A stretch of DNA of 64,000 bases, taken from assembly GCF_001039355.2 (NCBI RefSeq), contig NW_019775470.1:99940-163939 (forward strand), given 5' to 3'. Shown piece by piece: positions 1 to 12,680 of the stretch. Every line of letters starts with the position of its first letter. Positions within the stretch are counted from its first letter, which is position 1. Both the position numbers and the translations under genes were made by a program. A model generated the notes under the pieces. It searched no databases and was not told the origin of the DNA. It saw nothing but the letters and a program-made list of their open reading frames with translations. The DNA comes from Lingula anatina. Lineage: Eukaryota; Brachiopoda; Lingulata; Lingulida; Lingulidae.

Positions 1-1952
1 TTGAACTGCTGATTTTGGAACATGTAGGTCCAAGTTACTAAAAAAACGCCCATTTCTTTGCAAAGTATTGTATACAGCACTTTGGTCATGTATGGTTTGT
101 GATTAACAGACTGGATAATAAGCAGTTTTCATTAATAGCGTCACCTTTTTATAAAAGAAACCAATACGTACCCGTTTTAGCAGCTACGGCGATATGAGCC
201 ATTTGATCGTCATCAACACACGTACTTTGTTCCAAATGATACTCATTTTTTCCTAAACTGATTCTCAAGAATGCTAATTGACAGGTCTTATCTCTTATGT
301 GTACCATCCAATAGAACGGAATTCATTCACGGCTATTGCCCGGTTTCCAATGCGTTGTGTTTGCCACTTACGTATTTCTATATCTAGGACGAAATTCCCT
401 ACGCATAGAGTTTCACCACTATCTTTAAAAGAACCACTGCACGCGAGCTTATGCTTTTTTTTTTTTTTTTTTTTTTGCCTCGCGTGACGTCACTCACATT
501 AGTTCCTATAGATAAGTGTGCATACTATCAATTCTCTGTTACAAAGGGTGTCAATTTTTGTTACATGTAGCCTGCAGTATATTTTGTGTACATATTATAC
601 ATAATAGTTTCTCTCCTTAAACGTGGCAGGTACCATACAGAAATAAAATATTTGCATCGAATTTCATAAACGTTTATTTTTCCCCAGCAGCCTCATTTCA
701 TGTTTGTACATAACAGCATTCGAGAATATTTACAGATAAAACGCCACAAAACACGTCTTCACTCCATGGATGTGCCTATCTAACGCAATACAAGATGTCA
801 CGAGAGCGTCTCATCTAACACATCGTTACCAAGCGAACGCCTCTGCCCACACTAGTCAGGTAGTTTAGCATGTATTTAACCATTAATTTAAAAAAGATAA
901 CATACACTGTTTTATATGCTACCGTATCCATTATAAAACGATTAAGGGTTCTCAAACACGCACATAAAGGTTCTTTCAGACATGAGATGTGTGGCGGGTA
1001 GCTCAGTAAGCAATAAAGGTACACCTGGGCACATATAGGTAACGTTTAAGACAAATTACTCCAAATCTCGTGGGTGTCATTTTTATTACAAGTAAGTGTG
1101 GGCATTTCAAACAATTTCAATGGTGCGATATTTTAGTATCACCTTTGTTTATCGAAAATAGCAAATAATGCATTAAAATCGCATATCACAATTAACCGTT
1201 GTCCATTTAAAAGTCTGACAAGAAAATGCAAGAAACTCGGCGAAAATTAGATTTTGATATGCGGTAGGTATCCATTCATCATCTAGTATGGTGTATTATT
1301 CATTTGATTTCCGGATTAATAAAGCTCAGATTGCTTAAAAATTGCTTTGTAGGTAAAATACTAGTACCACTATTCGGACGCACATATCAGAGGTGGGTCG
1401 ACGCTTTTCTGAATGCACGATCTATCTCTACGGGGGCCGTATTATTGAGTTTAGCACATTGTAGGCAGCTAATGCAATCCCTCCGCTCCCCCGCCTACCA
1501 CCACCGAGTATGGTACACAGCTAACCTCGGTGATTCTCGGAGGACAGAGAGGTCACATATCCTGCCTACGGCGTACGTGCCTTCATCAAACCCGCCGTAG
1601 ACCCGAGTCGTGTAGAGATGAGCCGTTCTGACCCTAATGTAAACGCGGCCTCAGATGCACCGTGCTCATTTCATCTTGATTTCATTCACACGATATTCAA
1701 TGTGCATATTTGAATTTTATATTGCTATTGTGTACTCAAAAACATGTGTGACGTTTTGTAATTTATGTTTGACTCCAAGTGGCAAGTGAGAGCGCTGTAA
1801 TCCCAGTAAACACAGAATAACCGNNNNNNNNNNNNNNNNNNNNNNNNNNNNNNNNNNNNNNNNNNNNNNNNNNNNNNNNNNNNNNNNNNNNNNNNNNNNN
1901 NNNNNNNNNNNNNNNNNNNNNNNNNNNNNNNNNNNNNNNNNNNNNNNNNNNN

Positions 1953-1996
<44 letters not shown>

Positions 1997-4900
1997 TAAA
2001 GTTATAATAGTGTCCTGTGTTTGCTGGTGTAAGACTGTTGGGTCGGGCCTACGTCAGGTTCATACTAAGTTGGAATCAATGGACAGGTATTCTGCTACTT
2101 AGGTATACGTTTAGCTTTGCCATATCCTCTTTGTGCGTGTAAAGTCGCTACAACTGCCAAGAAAACATCTCATTTTAGCGGCTAACACAATTGATAGTAG
2201 CGTTTGCCATTGTCTGTCCTTAAGTTTAACAGTTGGTCAACTCAAACACCCACTTCCGTAGTCTTCGGAGCTATGGTGTTCACGGAAACATCCGCAGTAA
2301 ACTGGTGCCTAGCTGATAATGAACCAACCTTTGCCACAATATAAGCACTGTGTAATATAGCTATAATTCATCAGTCATGGGTATGTTTATATAACAATGG
2401 TATGATATCATTAGGGAAACGGTGCCATGCAAAAAGTACACGTATATTATAGTTGCAGATATTGTGTTTCTTAGATCTCGAGTCAATATAGTATCGAAAG
2501 GTAAGGCATTGGTTCTTGTCCGTTACGTGATGTGAAATTTATCAGTATACCAATTTTCATTTTTAATGACAAGATTTCTCTTCTTGGTCACAACAACATT
2601 GTGAATGTTGGATAAAGTAACGTGTGGGAATGTGACTTGACAACACTTAAAAGAATCGCTGACTAGTCATCTTGCGTAGGATATTCCATATTGCCCTCTG
2701 GAGTCATTTGTCACAATTTTACATACATTCAAGGTGAGTATTTGCTGTTGAGAGATAAGAAAAGAGCACTTTGTACATAAAATGTTGCGTGGAAAATTAA
2801 TGGAGTCTGTGGAAGCAATTCTGGTTGGATTTCTCATGCTGGAAAGCAATGTGTTTAGCCTTGGAAAAAAGCATATCCGAACGCTCACTAAAACATTTGC
2901 TTCCAGTGCGTATTAAAAAGGCAATGTTACTATTGATGAACCTCACGCCATGTTCAATTTTACAGGGATGGTTTGATATGAACTGCCAGAGGCGAGAATT
3001 TAAACCCTAGTCTATTTATATCAAAGGAAAAAAAAGAAAAAAAGGAAAGAGTAATAACTACATGTAGCATTATTTGTAATACATCTGGCTGGTGTGATTT
3101 ATTGTGTGAACACTTTAGAAGAAATATATAACAAGAAACATATGTAATGTAATTGTCAAACTGTCTTCATTTATCTGTAGAATTTATTCTAAATATATTC
3201 CCTGGTTCGGTGTTTAAGACCTCCTGTTAAATTAAAGAAATTGTGGAAATCACAAAAAAGTGCAAATTAGATGCCAAGGATTGTATCCCATAGTCAGACA
3301 CGTGTGCACTCTTACAGAATAAGAAACTAAACAGATAGCAAGTAGGATCATCTTTGGCTGTTCTTTTGCCTCTTAAGTGGTTTTTTCTTTGATGGTATGC
3401 CTCCCACTTTAATTAAAACAAGTGCTGTCAATTAAACTCAAGAAGAGGAGATATTTCACGAGCCTTCCTCTTGACTCAAGCTTGAACAAAGTTCTTTTGA
3501 TGTGAGATTTTGTGTACCGACAACAAACGGCAACTCGTGTTTTTTTACCCCTTTCTACTTCTCTTTATTCTTTTTGTCACTGCTATACACTATTTAATTT
3601 ATTTCGCTATTTATCTCATTTTATAATATTTCATACTTTCAGAATGAATATATGTATTTTAAGTAAGTGTTATTGTAGATGACAAGGCTGTGTCCATTAC
3701 TTGGGCAGGAACATTTGAATAACTAAAGGGACTGGATAACAGATCACCAAGCTCGTATTAGAAGATATGGCAGAAGTCTTTTTTCACGTGAGTGTAACCC
3801 AGATATGTAAGTAACTGTGTTCTGATAATCTCAATTTTGATTTATTTCATAACTGGAATAGAATTTGACATTCACTTTGCCAAATGGCAAACGCATTTGT
3901 GAAAAATAAGGTCACGCTTTTGTTGCTTAATGTAGAGATGCCTGGCTCCAATCCATGAAAGGTAATTAACAAAATGTCTCTTCCTCAATCCCACTCACCG
4001 TTAAAAACGAATTAAAATATCACCGATGAATTTCTTCGTTTATTTTCATATCACTTGCCACGATCAAAGATCACTTAAGACCATCTGTGTAAACTGAACT
4101 GTGCCTGCGTATTGTTTATTAAAGAGACCCAGGTGGTCCATGGCATGGATGCTAAGCGGTATGTCACGGACTGTGGAGAGGTGCTAGGTTTATCTCTAGG
4201 ACGAACATCAGCGCCTGTTGGTAATGTGTTAACACTTCACCGTTTGAGTCTCGCGCATGGGTGAGCGTGATACGTCGAAATTCGAGAAACGCAAAGACAC
4301 AGAGCCTACAAGCGGAGGGGAACGCTTGGTAGACGCTGGAAGAGTCTGCGCTGGATAATATTTTAGATATATGAAGACAGATTGATAGCACCCTGACTGA
4401 GATGGCTACTTTATTTACGTTTCGAGTTTTTAAGAAGCCATTTTGTGAAGCCGTAGACGCGTGTTGCATTCCGTAAACGCCATCGCTTCACTGAAATCCC
4501 CGATTCGGACGCGCATCTGCCTCTTGTAATTTATTTGAGTGATAATGTTTTCGTAGACAAGAAAATCCTTCGAACTGTAAACTGTTGAGTCACTCCGTCC
4601 AGGTTTCTAGCCGTCAGCGCCTCTTGTAGCACACTCACACGACGCTGTGTCGAGCAATTTCCCTGCACGCCATATAGCCTCAACATATTGTTTCCTTTTA
4701 TTCTGCATATTCAGAAAACGCCAACAGCCATCTGCTTGAAATCTCATTAGCCTCTCCGCCAGAACTGCAGTAAATATCAATAAACTTGCCATCCACCTGG
4801 GCATGTTCGGAGTGTGCATTACAGGAAATATCATAGTAAACCAACCCCTTGGGTCATTATTCATGGTATTTATTTGGCTAAGGAGTCCTACACCTGATTA

Positions 4901-5053
4901 TTACTATGAAATACGAGGCTCGGCTTCGCTGGAATCTTGCAGTCGCAGCTGAGTGAAGGGCAAGAAAGTAGTAGATTATTGGGAGTTTCCGATTCACGCT
5001 GCTACTTGGAGTGACTTATTGCCGATTGAAAGGTTAGTAAAGTTTATTGGATT

Positions 5054-5086
<33 letters not shown>

Positions 5087-6503
5087 AGCTCTTTCTCTCT
5101 TCTTATGCCTCTTCCTCTTCCTTTTTTTCTTTTTTTTGGAGTTAATGACATAAAAAATGGAACCCTTGTCTGCCATTGTATGCTCTTTGAAAGAATTCAT
5201 ATTTAATCAAATGGCTAAGAGCAGACTTTGTAATAACGTAAGGGGAGATATTATTTTTGAACTGCTCTTAAAGCACGACCGATTAGAAATTTGCAAACGC
5301 GAACAGATGCTCCATACTTGTTTTAATAACGAAAGAAATGCATATGAACTCACAGCTGTTTTGCTGGTGCCCGAGTCCCGACCCAGCCAACGAAGCATAT
5401 GTTGATTACCTAGATTTCCCCCTACTGCTCGGAAAAATTTGTTTTCTAGAAGTACAGGAATCTCACCTTGCACGAAACATCGGGCAATTACTAGGAATTA
5501 TCGGGTTACTGCGGAAATTACAGTGTTACCAGTCACAAGAAGTTAAATGCATATGCAAGATGCGGTGCATTATTTCATTTTATGGCATTAATTCACGCAA
5601 AAGTGATTTCCCTGCAGCGGGGGCTTTTAGCTTTTAGTAATTTTGCGTTCATTTGCGGTCTACTGTACTTTTTCGGCACTTTTCACTTAACTCAAATATT
5701 CGATATTTCCCTTTTCTCCAGTCTGCGAATATATATTGTACTTAATTTTGCTTAACAGATAAATGCAAAATAAAACGCCCCACTGCACCACAATTAGGGG
5801 GATTTATTATTTGAATGCCTAGTTTTTCAAAGCCTAAAATAGCGCTGTCGTAAACGGTAATTTACGGTGCATTTTTTTGGAAAATTGTAAACTCCGTGCT
5901 ATAGCGCGGTTTTCAGGAAATTAAAAAGTAGATGAAAAAATCCCGCAGGCAATTTGGCTGATAAATATCTGTTTTAAAGTGTTTCAAGGCTAATTTCGGT
6001 TTTTGTTCTTCCTCTTTCTATGGTTATTTTGTTTGAAACACATACGCAATTGCAAATTAGACAATCCCTATCTCAAACTGTGGTTCAAATGTTTGAGGTC
6101 TGTTTTTAATGCATGGAAATTATTTGGTAAACGCATAATTTCATTCCAGTGAAGTAAACGTTCACTTTGCTGCAATACTTCTCTGTTTTGCTGCAAAAAT
6201 ATTATGAAGAATAGAATAAATGTGTGTATATTTTAAAATATTTATGCATATATTTTGAAGGACGGGTTTTATTTTAATCATTATTATGTATTATTATATA
6301 TATTCGTGTATTTTTGTTTACTTATTATCATCCTATTTTTGCATGAAATATGAAATCAAATTAACAATCAGTGTGAATCGAAACTTAAAGCAGTTTGTGT
6401 ATTTGATTTTCAGTTTTTCCTGCTTACGGATTGATAGCTTAAGGATTCTTTCTCCATTCATCAGTTGTGTTGTTCGTATTCAGAGGAGGATATTGGGGTG
6501 CCA
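1..6503. other. Non-coding region, no gene recognised
   Basis: AT-rich sequence with no open frame that looks coding on either strand: the open frames are short, have no recognisable domain and no plausible splice partners. It contains a T tract (455-476), an assembly gap (1824-1952) followed by a 43-T tract, and a pyrimidine (CT)n tract near 5052-5100. The stretch 1390-1620 is more GC-rich than its surroundings but shows no convincing coding frame. The last part may hold the 5' untranslated exon or intron of the small gene that starts at 6504. Confidence 0.6.
1824..1952. other. Assembly gap (129 n)
   Basis: A run of n that ends directly in a 43-base T tract (1953-1995). The homopolymer is the likely reason for the break. 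Confidence 0.98.
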
Positions 6504-7013
6504 ATGGGTCGCAGAGATGACGACGGTGGCGGGAGGCGAAGGTCAAGGTCGTCAGGAAGTAGGTCAGGTCGCGCAGGCCGAGACCAAAAATGTGCCAAAC
6601 AAAAAGAGAAGCGTCACGCCAAGAAAGGCGAATGGCGACACGTGAAAAGCCAACACCTCAAACGACGCTTCGACATGCACGGTCACCACTCACACCATTC
6701 CCATAAATCCAGCAACACCGTCGGAGGACTTGTTAAATTGACTGCCCCCAATCCATCGATGTACACCCACCAAAACAGCACAATCTCCACGTCCAGTTCT
6801 GACATTGAGACTCAAGAAACTCCCACGAGGCGAAAAACTCACCGTGGGATAAGTCACATTTCTGAGGTGTCCCTTATGTCGGACAGCTCTGAAAAGCAGA
6901 ACAAAAGTGGTCGTAAATGTTGCCGGATATCAGTGAATTGTATTTGTAAATTTCTGGGTGGTGTTGGCGCACTGGCCGTGGTCGGGGTACTTCTGCTGTT
7001 GTTTTTATTGTAG
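6504..7013 (+). CDS. Small basic tail-anchored protein, paralogue 1
   Basis: Unrecognised 169-residue protein. The start chosen is the ATG at 6504, the second Met of the frame, because it gives the MGRRDDD start that matches the paralogue at 10623. A possible 3' splice site (TATTCAG near 6477-6483) lies just upstream, so the ATG may sit near the start of the last exon. Residues 1-55 are rich in Arg, Lys, Ser and Gly and include the family motif KKGxWxxVxxxHLKRRF (about residues 40-56). A His-rich patch follows (about 58-66), then a Ser/Thr-rich middle. The C-terminus has several Cys (CC, then C-x-C) directly before about 18 hydrophobic residues ending LLLLFLL at the stop. That layout fits a tail-anchored membrane protein, with the Cys as possible palmitoylation sites; both are inferences. 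No enzyme motif is seen and the function is unknown. Confidence 0.7.
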   Translation: MGRRDDDGGGRRRSRSSGSRSGRAGRDQKCAKQKEKRHAKKGEWRHVKSQHLKRRFDMHGHHSHHSHKSSNTVGGLVKLTAPNPSMYTHQNSTISTSSSDIETQETPTRRKTHRGISHISEVSLMSDSSEKQNKSGRKCCRISVNCICKFLGGVGALAVVGVLLLLFLL

Positions 7014-7306
7014 CGGCGCAAATTGACGGTGATCTTCAATTAATTGTATGGATCTGATCTTAAAACTCGATTTTAAAAAATGAAAGGACAGAAAGGTTTA
7101 CTCTACATTAACCACGCACACCGATACAAAATGCGACGGGATTTATGCTGCATGTACGTGTACAGTAACGAAAATGTGAAAACAAAAAATGTAAACTTCA
7201 TATTAGCGGATAGAGTGGATGGTGCTGTGTTCAATGTTGACCAGAATGAGGACCCTCTTGTGGAAAACAGGCATCATTGATATAAGAATGCAATTTGAAA
7301 CAAAAC

Positions 7307-7312
7307 AATAAA
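7307..7312 (+). promoter_or_regulatory. Candidate poly(A) signal AATAAA for the gene at 6504-7013
   Basis: An AATAAA hexamer about 295 bases after the stop codon, in the sense orientation. In AT-rich sequence the hexamer also occurs by chance. Confidence 0.4.
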
Positions 7313-10300
7313 CAAGATGGAATAGAAAAACACGGTTATCCATACATGTACCACCAGCAACATATACCTTTTTCATGGAGGTTTATATTAACTCCACATC
7401 TGCAAACATTTTTCATTAACCCTCGGATTAGATTTGCGGTGAGGATAATGATGTCAACGTGAGTAATTTCCCTTTAAATGAGAGGAAATAGGAATATATT
7501 TTTAATAGATAATGTAACCCATGCTTAAAAAAAACAAAAAGTAAAAACAAATAAATAAAAAGCTTTATTTTTTAGTAATGAACATTGCGTTTCTTTCCAC
7601 ACTTCAGCCGGAGAGCTATCTCAATGTTGGTCGAGTGACCTTTGGATTTCACCGTTTGTTTATCCACGAGATCCCATTTGTTTTTCTATGTCATTGCCTT
7701 GATGGGCTTTGTCGGCACCAACGAGTGCACCATGTGGGGAAGGTATTTTGTGGCTGGAGGAGTTTACTCAGTCGGACGCATACATCCAATAAAAAGAGGA
7801 GATATGGGAACGCACTGCGTTGAAGTAGTCGGCGTGGAGCGCGGTGCAAAGATGCCGGGTATTTGCTGTCCATTGGTTTTTGCCATAATAGGATGGACTG
7901 TGAATGTTAATTATCATTCAGGGTCGTTGATATTTTAATGAATAATATATGTTTTAGACGAGAATGTATTTGAATGGTTCAACTATCAATACCACTTTTT
8001 GAAAACATCTCAGAATGTTTTTTTTTTATGCACAGACACAGATTTGTCTGTACATATAGCTGTCACCTGCGTCTGTCATCTGCGTCTGTCATCGACGTCG
8101 TTGTCGCCGTCGTCGCCGTGCACTATTTGACCGTTTGTCTTGAAACTTACAGCACTGTTGAATATTCATAAAATACAGGTCAAATTCGAAAATCAGCTTT
8201 ATCGGATCATTTTTCCTAAAGTTATGCGATTTTCTCATCTTTTCAAGCATATTTTATCCACGGTTATTATAAAAATAAAATGAAAATTGTTTCATCTTTT
8301 GTCTTCAAAGTTACAGAACTGATGAATATTCATAAAATGCAAGTTAAGTTCGAAAATCATCTTGACCATTTTTTTCTTTTTTAGCATATTCTATCCTTCG
8401 TAATAGAAATAACATAAAAACCGGGGGAAAAACCTCTTGCAGGACTGACTAATAGTACTAATGTGCAGATCAAATTCGAAAATTATCTTGATCGGTTTTG
8501 TTTTGATGAAGTTATGCTTTTTTTATTAAATGTTGTATGCAGTTGGTTCCTCCTGAGATTCAGTGCTTAGACACGTTATCAGTCTCATTATTGAACTTAT
8601 TACACACCCAAGTGTTCTTTTGAAATTTTCTGCATCTTAACAATTTTGTTAGTTGATTATATGAAATTATGGTAAAACTATTATGGTGTATTGTGCAATA
8701 AAAAGTCATAAATGGATATAAATTCATATCAGTGCAGTTAGTCAGATTTAACCCTTCACTTTCTTCAGAATCTTAGAATGGAGCAAATTAGAAATTCAAA
8801 ATCGTTCTATTGATATTTTTTGTGCTATTGATATTTTCATCTCAACATTTTTTTAGTTGATTAAATAAAAAGGATAGTTATATATTTATTATTTTTTTGT
8901 ATTATGTAAAAAAGTGGACCTTTCCTATTATATGTCTGTATATTTGACAGCTTTGCTGCCTTTTTTTTTTTTTTACTCTTTTAAAATACGTCAGGAGGTA
9001 GGGTGTACATTTCTAGAAAACAACTTTCTATTTATTTATTTATCATAAGCAACATAGTTTCAATATATGATCTGCCAACAAAAATATTAATTAAACCAAA
9101 AATGATATTGACATAGGGAATGTTGAACACACAACTCCTTTTTACTGATTACGTAATTTTATTAAAAGTATTTATGTTTTTAAGACGATTTTATTCTGTA
9201 ATTTTGATCGCCTTTTTATTGCGTATATCAAGCAATTTTTTCCAAAGTAGCCTTTCCTTTCGTCAAGTTTTAGAGATACACTAAGAAACCACAGTCTTCA
9301 GGTGTTCATGACCACACTTTGAATGCTTTAATCATTAAAACATCTCATACGGACTGCTGATTTTTGCGAAAACAAACATCCGCCAGTATAAACAATCGCC
9401 CCATTTTACTCACATTTTAGATACGATTTAAACAAAGTAAGAAGTCCGTTAATGTCGCACATGTTGGTTGGCTGGCTAAATATGTACATACGCAGTTGGT
9501 AACAATCCCTTGAAAATGTCAACGGCATTAAAGATAATTTATCCTGTTGAAAACTTTGTTGTTGCATGTTTGGTTCCTAGAAACGCAATTATGAATGAAG
9601 TGGGGGTTGCTATAGACCTTGTGATATTTCCTGTGGTTATTTTGTTTTGCCAATTTGCATGATCTGCATAGTTGGGTCCTGGGATTAGAAATCTATTTTA
9701 CGGACAGACGCCTTCGCTCATAGGTAGACTTCACAGTTCTTTACATAAAGTTGTGGCATTGGCATTAGAAAAACAATACTTAAGTCCTGGAAAAATAAAA
9801 CCAATAACAGTGACTGTAAAAATAATGCTACATGTACATTCTCAACTTTGAAAACAATGTTACCCGAGCTCAGTACCAAAGCGCTTATTTACTTTTGCAT
9901 TTATCTTTCATTATTACTATTAGTTTGCAGCTAATGGTGGAAGAAATCGAATAGAATCGGTTTTAGTGAAAAAGCGTAAATCAAACACCAGGATTTTTTT
10001 CACAAACCACAATATACTGTACTCGTAACTTCACACATTGGCGCGGAGTATGGACTTCTGTCTTGTTAGAAAGTAATATACAAGGTTTAGTTCATTACAC
10101 GTATAGTTCAACACGGTATGTTGGTGGTAGTTCGACTATTACATTGATATACGGCAATAGTTGAGTGTCAGAATAAATCCAATTTACTGTGTTTTACGCC
10201 CCAAAAACGGGGGTTTAAAATGAGAAATGCACAAAGATTTTCTACTTTTTGGTTGGAAGAGACGTGGAACAATGCTGTTTTATCTTTGACGTACAGCTAA

Positions 10301-10622
10301 ATAATATCATAGACATTCAGCGGTAAAGTTGGAACGTTTGCATAAGGTAGGACTCTATTTTATAGTGTTTCTTTGTCTTCATCGTTGTGTTTTAGCATTA
10401 ATGTTCAACGACTGCTCTCACGCCGGCGTTGCTTCTCTGCCAAATAGAATCCAGCTGAATAATGTACTCAGAACTTGGCTGTAGTAAATATATTTTGATT
10501 CTAGCCTTGTATATAAATTTTCTTGTCGGAATGCAAAATAATAAAACGCTGACAAATACAAAAGTAAAATATTTGGTTGCACTCAAAGAAATAGCTTTTT
10601 ATATTTCTATGGTTGCATCAGA
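7313..10622. other. Intergenic region, no gene recognised
   Basis: AT-rich, with only short open frames and no domain or splice support. It contains the diverged tandem repeat at 8147-8530. The last bases before 10623 (polypyrimidine-like, then GCATCAG) look like a 3' splice site immediately before the ATG of the next small gene, so part of this region may be a 5' UTR intron. Confidence 0.5.
8147..8530. repeat. Three diverged tandem copies of a 126-164 bp AT-rich unit
   Basis: The core CAAATTCGAAAAT appears at 8181, in altered form at 8345 (TAAGTTCGAAAAT), and again at 8471. Each is followed by CTT-(T/G)A-(T/C)C and, in the first and third, an AAGTTATGC-like word. The first two are also preceded by GAATATTCATAAAAT. 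The spacing is 164 then 126 bases. No open frame runs through it. Confidence 0.65.
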
Positions 10623-11126
10623 ATGGGCAGGGACGACGACAGACGCCATCGGCGACGCGGCGGCCATTGCGCTAGAAAACAAAAAGATGACGAAAAAAGA
10701 GCCGCTAAAAAGGGCCAATGGGGACGCGTCTCTAATCCTCATCTTAAGCGCAGATACGGCGACAGTCCCCACGATGGCTCAGCTGTGCTGATTGGTGGAC
10801 TGCAAGGATCTCCATCGCGTGCCAAGACGAAAGCAACAGTGGCATCTGTGATTCCAAAGACTAAGTTTTCAAATGACGCAAATGTGTATGGTTCGTCTAC
10901 AGTACGAGTTGACAACGTACCGTCAACTGGGTCGTCAACAAAATGTCAAAGAGGTGACACTCACGTCGAGGAATTGATGTCGGACCTGCCATTATGGTTG
11001 GACGATGATAACCCAAATGTTTTCCAAACGAAGTGTAAAGTCAGATGGAACACAGTGTGTAAATGTTTAGGTGGCTTTGGGTCGTTCGCAGTCGTGGCGA
11101 CTCTTCTTCTTATATTTTTACTTTAA
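10623..11126 (+). CDS. Small basic tail-anchored protein, paralogue 2
   Basis: Unrecognised 167-residue protein, clearly paralogous to the one at 6504-7013. It shares the MGRDDD start, the KKGxWxxVxxPHLKRRY motif (about residues 29-45) and the tail: Cys residues before a hydrophobic segment ending LLLIFLL at the stop. The ATG lies directly after a GCATCAG 3' splice-like site, so the coding part may be one exon behind a 5' UTR intron. The N-terminal third is Arg/Lys-rich; the middle is Ser/Thr-rich and then acidic (LPLWLDDDNP, about residues 122-131). A single C-terminal membrane segment without a signal peptide suggests a tail-anchored protein facing the cytosol. Middle regions of the two paralogues barely align, so only the N-terminal motif and the anchor seem constrained. 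Function unknown. Confidence 0.72.
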   Translation: MGRDDDRRHRRRGGHCARKQKDDEKRAAKKGQWGRVSNPHLKRRYGDSPHDGSAVLIGGLQGSPSRAKTKATVASVIPKTKFSNDANVYGSSTVRVDNVPSTGSSTKCQRGDTHVEELMSDLPLWLDDDNPNVFQTKCKVRWNTVCKCLGGFGSFAVVATLLLIFLL

Positions 11127-12636
11127 TGCTAAATATGCTGTGATTTTACTCGACATTTGATAATACACCCAAATGCGTCCTCCTTAACCCGGTGAAAAGG
11201 GAGTATGACGGCGACTTTGATTAAGATTTAACCATTTGTAAAATGTTGCTTCTTCTTCATAAGAACATTCTACAACATTGTTCGTCACTAGCTGAAAAGG
11301 CTTTTCTTCTTTTAACACATTACCCAAAAAAGGGTATTACTTACACATGGTATTTTTCTTATAGTGAATAATGGTAAACATACATTATGAAAATACTCGA
11401 CAATATTTTGTCAAAGAAACATAATGCGGTTGGTTTATATTGGAAAACTGTAGTGTACATTTCTGAGCGGAAAGTATACCTAACGATTAAGTTTATGTGA
11501 GGTGGCAGTGTTACTGAAACATAATGAACATTATTTATACTTTAAATGACAAGATTTATTTTTACCAGAACTTTCTCTATTTATCTGTTTATATTCTATG
11601 TATTCCACCTCATTTCATTTTATTCTATTTTATTTCATTTCATAATATTTCATTTATCAAAGTTTGGAACGTTTCTGGGGGCTTACCTGTATATAAATGT
11701 CACCATTCTATACAGAACAAAAGACTCCGAAAGTACATGTATTTTTACTAAGTCATATTTCTCCATAGTGCGTACGCGCGTGTGTGTTAGCATGTGCGCA
11801 TTACGTGTATTCTGGTAATTGCGTTTCATAATTCACGTAACACCTTGCCGTTCCCCTAGGCACGAACACCTCCGCGCATTTTTGTGCCCTGATCAGTTAA
11901 ATCAACGTGCAGCTATATCACAGGGAGAAAGTTAGGGGGAAATGAAAAACCATCCCTTATTGATCCTGCGTTCACACCGAGACGTCTGGCACTATCAACG
12001 GGACGCCCTTATAATTCGGTCGATTGCCCGTTTTATCTATGGGATGAAATCAAGCCAGCATCAACCCCGACTGTAACAGCGTAGTTAGAATGGTTTTATC
12101 TCTGCAAGAGGCTTAATATGATTACAGCATATTACTATGAAGGGGAATAAATACAGATCGGTCGTACGATAGTTTCGAAAACATAGTAATGGAGATGGAG
12201 TACGCTCAGCTGTTACCAATATCAAGTGTCGACAAGGTGCCGAGCTCGATGCAACTCCCTATTCGTAATCTGCGTGTAGCAATACCCTGTTTCGATTTAC
12301 CCTGTCAAATTGTGTAATGTACCGATCGTATTGAATTAGCGTGTTTAGTAGTACGTTGCTTTAACTTTGATTTCTTGCGATCGGCTCAGGCATTGCCCTT
12401 TTGAAATTGCCGTCGCCCCTATGTTTCAAGGCATTTCGAATTATCGCCGCATGTTCATCCAAATTGCATTCCGTCTAATATGGTAAATGTTAAGGTTATG
12501 CCATTCACGTCTTACCTGGAAGATTTAGCTCAGATGACCTGATCGGCTGATGGTACTGCGAACTTGAATGGCTGATGATATTTTTTCTCTTTTGAGAAAA
12601 AAAATTCCATATACTTTTCTTATATATTATGGGTTA

Positions 12637-12680
<44 letters not shown>

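Noticed and set aside
1304-1600. 98-residue frame in a GC-richer patch
   Set aside because: No domain, no family resemblance and no clear exon borders; stops and composition fit non-coding sequence.
4953-5200. Ser/Leu-repeat frame and its Arg/Glu antisense
   Set aside because: Produced by a (CT)n tract; no flanking coding support.
7080-7280. A 66-residue frame just downstream of the small tail-anchored gene
   Set aside because: It lies in the likely 3' UTR before the AATAAA at 7307 and resembles nothing. A short likeness to words near 18930 is too weak to use.
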